Assembly: GCA_028023455.1 (NCBI GenBank)
Contig: JAQFVV010000012.1
Coordinates: 12,282,864-12,346,863, forward strand
Length of the DNA stretch: 64,000 bases
Direction: 5' to 3'
DNA from: Epiperipatus broadwayi
Taxonomy: Eukaryota > Onychophora > Udeonychophora > Euonychophora > Peripatidae
Under the pieces are notes generated by a model. The model was not told where the DNA came from, ran no database searches, and saw only the letters and a list, made by a program, of their open reading frames with translations. Below, piece after piece: positions 60,826-64,000 of this stretch (its first letter is position 1; each line of letters starts with the position of its first letter). The translations under genes were made by a program, and so were the position numbers.

Positions 60826-60884
60826 ATCCAAGGCCCCTCACTGATGAAGGCCACAAGCCAGAAACTAGTCTGGGGATATTGGAT
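60826..60884 (+). ncRNA. Hammerhead ribozyme, unit 3 (intact core, GUC cleavage site)
   Basis: Outer stem I ATCCAA (60,826-60,831) pairs with TTGGAT (60,879-60,884). After an internal loop (GGCC against ATA), inner stem I CCTCA (60,836-60,840) pairs with TGGGG (60,871-60,875). The core CTGATGA (60,841-60,847) and GAAA (60,861-60,864) are exact. Stem II is GGC/GCC around CACAA, closed by an A-A mismatch. Stem III has two pairs (AC/GT) with a two-base loop. Cleavage is expected after GTC at 60,870. It is a type I layout with minimal stem III, as known from Penelope-like elements and retrozymes. Confidence 0.85.
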
Positions 60885-61640
60885 AAGTAGACACTAGATA
60901 GGAATTTTAAGCACAAGCCGTCTGGCATCCATTGATTGCTCTTGTTGGCACAAGATGGCACTACTCTATGGAGAGTTTTGCTATGTTTTGAATTGTTTAA
61001 TAACAATTATGTGATCATGTGATATTTTTATATTGTTGACTTCAGCTTCGATATGGTAAATTCGGACTATACCTTTCTTTCAAAATCATCATTTATTTTT
61101 TTATTTTATTAATCCTTTTAACAACCCTTTCAATGTCATTTTGAAGTGCACTAATTCTATTATATTTAAATCTTCCCTCAAATTTTTCTTGAGCCAGGTA
61201 TAGCTCATTTTTATGTTTCGTTATTTTTGCCTTCAATTCTCCAAATCTAACATCAGATCTTTGCTCAGCTTGTTTTAGTTTAATGTCTAAATTATATATA
61301 AATTCTTCAAATGCCACATTGGATGTGCTAAATTCATTGATAAATTCATCTTTTATTACTACCTTTTATTTTTACAATCTTGGATCAAAGTCTTCAAATT
61401 TTTCATTAAAATTAATTCTAGATTTCATTATTTCATCTTTTAATTGTCTGAAATTTTTATCAGGATCTTCTCAATTTTTTATTTAATTCTTCAAAATTCA
61501 TACTAAATTTTGCCTTTAGTTCTTTAAATTTTCTATCAGAATCTACATCAAATTTTGCAAGGATCATTCTAAACATATATGACATATTCATCTCAGGCTC
61601 TACTTCTAGATTAATACTCAAACTATCATTAACAATACTA

Positions 61641-62011
61641 AAAAAACTATTTATGTGATTAAATAATATTTATTATCAATGTCTACTCTCCAAACAAACT
61701 TTGTCAATTGAGGACCTTTGAGAGAAAAATAATTCCCAAGCATTCTAGAAATATACATATGCAACTACATTTCTAACCTATACAAATGTCAAGAAATTTA
61801 ATATTCTACTCTTATTTAATTATAAAATTTACATCAATTATTTTATAAACATAAGTATACATTATTAAAATCCTTATTTTATTTTTATTTAGTAGAATTA
61901 TTGATTATATTATTTAAAACAGTTATGGGTATCCTTATGATATTTAGTGTTTTATTTTCTCCCACATGCAAAATACATATTTGATATTGAGGCATCAAAA
62001 ATTGTAATGGT
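61641..62011. other. AT-rich spacer between the gag-like ORF and R2-D
   Basis: No reading frame of note. If R2-D is a 5' LTR of a minus-oriented element, a primer binding site would be expected here or at the R2 edge; I could not identify one. Confidence 0.3.
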
Positions 62012-63640
62012 ATAAAATAAACAAAAGGGAGAGACTCTTCAAAATCCCAAATTGAGGGTTCCAAAATTTGTAATGATATAAAAGAAAAATGAGACAAAAG
62101 AAATAAATGACCATTCATATGCCCTAACTTCAAACACCAAATTTATATCCATACAACTATGAATAGAAAAATTCTAAGGCCTGTAAATTGAAAAATTTTA
62201 ATTTAAAATAGTAGTAAATGTTTAACATAAATGTGTAATGAAATAAATATGCAAGCTACTAATGCTATATTAGTTAGTAAATCAAATCTAATAGAATAAG
62301 GTAAGCAAATATTAAGTAGACTTTTATTAATAAAATAACTAAAATCTATGTGGAATAATATTTTAAAGTTTATTAATAAATTTATATTGAAATTCACTCA
62401 TAAGTATCACTTCTGCTACTGTGTAGGAAATTTATCTTATATTCAAAATGTATGAAAATACTAGGCTTAATGATTATATAGACATTTATTACAGAAATTT
62501 ATTAAAAGCTTTCACAGAAACGAATGTCCGTGAAAATATTAGATTAACTGTTAATGATTATTGAACGCTAGTATAATTGTCAAGTTTGTTACTTACTAAT
62601 TGGATCTTGTGTATCCATGTTCATAATAAAATATTTTAACATAAAAATATAAACAAATATTACAGACAACTACATTTGAATTAATAAATAATAAATTTAT
62701 TACATCAAATCGATTTTCATTCAAAATGAACCTTCTCAAGATGTTAGAATAAATCAAAAAGTCATGCAATTTATATTAACTTAGTATACACCTATTGTTC
62801 AAATTAAATTTTAAAAATTTGATGTAATAAATTTATTATTTATTAATTCAAATGTAGTTGTCTATAATATTTGTTTATATTTTTATAGTAAAGTATTTTA
62901 TGAAGGCAACATAATGGATTTTAATTCCATCATATGAAATAATAAAATATATAAATGGTAATTGCTATATATTATATTTATTAATTTAAATGAACTCAGA
63001 ATTCAAATTTAATGGATAATTATAATTTATTTTTAAATGGACAATAGAAAAGTAAAGAGTATATTAATAAGAATTTAGATTATGTTATTACAAAAGATCG
63101 CATTTGTTTAAACTGTCAAGTGGTGCTAGGCAATAAAATGACTCTTTCCAAAACTAGAGAAAATATCCATCCATCTATAAATATCACATGGACAACACAT
63201 AAAGTTATGAAATAAAATCCTAACTTGTTATAGTTTACACATTGCATATCCACTGAATAAATCTAAACAAGTTATTAAGCAAGCTATTTCGTTTACTAAT
63301 TAGGAAATTTAAAACTATTATGACTTTTCTTTGGTTAAATATCCATTTAAATATTCACTCATACATGAAATATACATTAAATGACCCCTTTAAATTATTA
63401 ATAACATCAAATGAAATAAATAGATATAATAAATTATGAATAAACCAAACAATCTGTAAATAATGAATAATGTTCATCAAGAGTTCTACTGCTCTTTAAA
63501 TTTCCCTTTAATAAGTTACAAAAAAAATAAAATAATTCATTAGAAGAATTTAATATTTTTAGAATACAGTAATCCAATAAGAAAAAAGTGTAAAATTTGA
63601 AGTTTATTTATTAAGCTGACTATTAAATAAGCATTTATTT
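62012..63640. repeat. Long interspersed repeat R2, copy D
   Basis: Homologue of 51,335-52,620 over its whole length. Examples: AAATTGAGGGTTCCAAAATT near 62,050, CTTCTGCTACTGTGTAGGAA near 62,410, ATCTTGTGTATCCATGTTCA near 62,604, TGGACAACACATAAAGTTAT near 63,190 and TTTATTAAGCTGACTATTAA near 63,608. It is longer than copy C because of a 304-bp foldback insertion. Open minus-strand frames at 61,885-62,133 and 62,203-62,397 are AT-rich and not conserved as protein. Confidence 0.65.
62623..62950. mobile_element. 304-bp foldback insertion with 12-bp target duplication in R2-D
   Basis: ATAATAAAATAT at 62,623-62,634 is repeated at 62,939-62,950. The bases between hold arms at about 62,635-62,710 and 62,817-62,893 that are inverted copies (ending TTACATCAAAT / ATTTGATGTAA), an unrelated 106-base spacer, and a 45-base tail. 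R2-C has the empty site (near 52,060: TTCATAATAAAATTTATAAA). No ribozyme core was recognised. Non-coding and non-autonomous. Confidence 0.8.
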
Positions 63641-64000
63641 TATATAGCGTATGTTTACAATTGTATTACCTTCGAATATCAGCCTTTCAAGCTAATTGTG
63701 CATATGCTTTTGCGAGTGTTAATAATAATAAATGAATACTTTCTCTCCAATACAAGATATAGTATTTATGCAGGAATAAAATGAATCCACTTATTCCTAT
63801 GACTCAAATGCTTATATATGAGCAAATCTGAAGTACTAGTAAGGAAAGCATGCGGATGGAACACTCACTTTCAATTACTATATACGACCTCTGAATGAAT
63901 GATATCGGTGATGTTTAGTAAATTCTAGACAATTTCACTGACATCATTCATTCAGACATCGTATATAGTAATTTAAAGTGAGTGTTCCATCCTCATGCTT
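63641..64000. other. Terminal stretch with an inverted repeat
   Basis: At 63,860-63,910 and 63,945-63,992 the phrases ACACTCACTTTCAATTACTA and its near complement TAGTAATTTAAAGTGAGTGT occur. TATACGACCTCTGAATGAATG pairs, with a difference, with CATTCATTCAGACATCGTATA. This is a foldback of roughly 60-base arms around about 35 bases, probably cut by the window end. It is less AT-rich than its surroundings. No gene. Confidence 0.55.

Larger units (their letters stand above)
59707..61034. mobile_element. 1,306-bp hammerhead element: one inverted and two tandem units (family HH-1), 11-bp target duplication
   Basis: ATTTTTATATT at 59,707-59,717 recurs at 61,024-61,034, bounding a 1,306-base insertion. 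It comprises one unit on the minus strand (59,718 to about 60,230) and two on the plus strand in tandem (period 449 bases, measured from ribozyme to ribozyme). Each unit has the order GAATTGAGTTCAGACCCATA, then a GCATTAGATC phrase, then a hammerhead region, then GTGCCAACAAGAGCAATC or complement, then ACTCTCCATACAGTAG or complement, and TTAATAACAATTATGTG. There are no open frames. Tandem ribozyme units between retrotransposition-type duplications match retrozymes and Penelope terminal repeats. Confidence 0.85.
59260..61640 (-). pseudogene. Decayed coiled-coil ORF, possibly retroelement gag, split by an HH-1 insertion
   Basis: On the minus strand the frames begin MNMSYMFRMILAKFDVDSDR, KFKELKAKFSMNFEELNKKL (about 61,625-61,470), then PDKNFRQLKDEIMKSRINF. 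A 74-codon frame at 61,317-61,093 follows, with KLKQAEQRSDVRFGELKAKI and NDIERVVKRINKIKK. The repeated 'D.KF.ELKAK' heptads predict a coiled coil. After the insertion, FMKTKVELAAKYVIAKHKVV and WENFDKVHLYNAFKNNLKYH continue (59,650-59,290). N-terminal coiled coils of this kind occur in some LTR-element gag proteins, and repeat R2-D lies just upstream. The assignment is inferred; a decayed host gene is possible. Confidence 0.45.

Overview
The window reads as non-genic DNA of a large, very AT-rich animal genome (by eye roughly three quarters A+T). It is made mostly of decayed retroelements. I found no convincing host protein-coding gene, rRNA or functional tRNA, and most open reading frames are low-complexity or pieces of broken transposons. 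The mix points to a metazoan, probably an invertebrate: RTE-type LINEs, Ty3/gypsy pol, a Penelope-like GIY-YIG fragment, tRNA-derived SINEs, and many foldback elements carrying hammerhead ribozymes. I cannot name a taxon.

Layout. 1-2.0 kb: a less AT-rich, CpG-containing segment with degenerate short repeats, ending near a SINE. 2.4-6.2 kb: tandem and inverted repeats, including a foldback element at 3.97-4.32 kb. 7.1-8.3 kb: a Penelope-like fragment duplicated head to head. 8.3-9.4 kb: the 3' end of another LINE. 9.9-12.7 kb: long repeat R1 copy A, holding a 629-bp foldback retroelement with hammerhead ribozymes. 12.7-16.2 kb: a Ty3/gypsy pol pseudogene on the minus strand whose reverse transcriptase is split by a 571-bp insertion with a 15-bp target duplication. 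16.2-18.4 kb: a CpG-containing segment of unknown nature. 18.4-35.5 kb: AT-rich filler with tandem repeats, a foldback at 22.3 kb, duplicated blocks at 26 kb, an unknown GC-richer block at 27.6-28.1 kb, a ribozyme relic at 32.6 kb and a SINE at 34.3 kb. 35.5-38.6 kb: RTE LINE copy A. 43.5-44.3 kb: a near-perfect 0.8-kb palindrome. 44.7-47.6 kb: repeat R1 copy B with two small insertions. 51.3-52.6 kb: long repeat R2 copy C. 52.65-56.3 kb: RTE LINE copy B, interrupted by a 623-bp solo LTR with a 5-bp duplication. 59.2-61.6 kb: a decayed coiled-coil, gag-like ORF split by a 1,306-bp hammerhead element. 62.0-63.6 kb: R2 copy D with a 304-bp foldback insertion.

The most interesting theme is a set of at least three families of inverted or tandem elements with 11-15-bp target duplications and hammerhead (or hammerhead-like) self-cleaving motifs. 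They resemble Penelope-derived retrozymes. Empty sites for several insertions can be read by comparing the R1 and R2 copies inside this same window. The best-preserved ribozyme is at 60,826-60,884.
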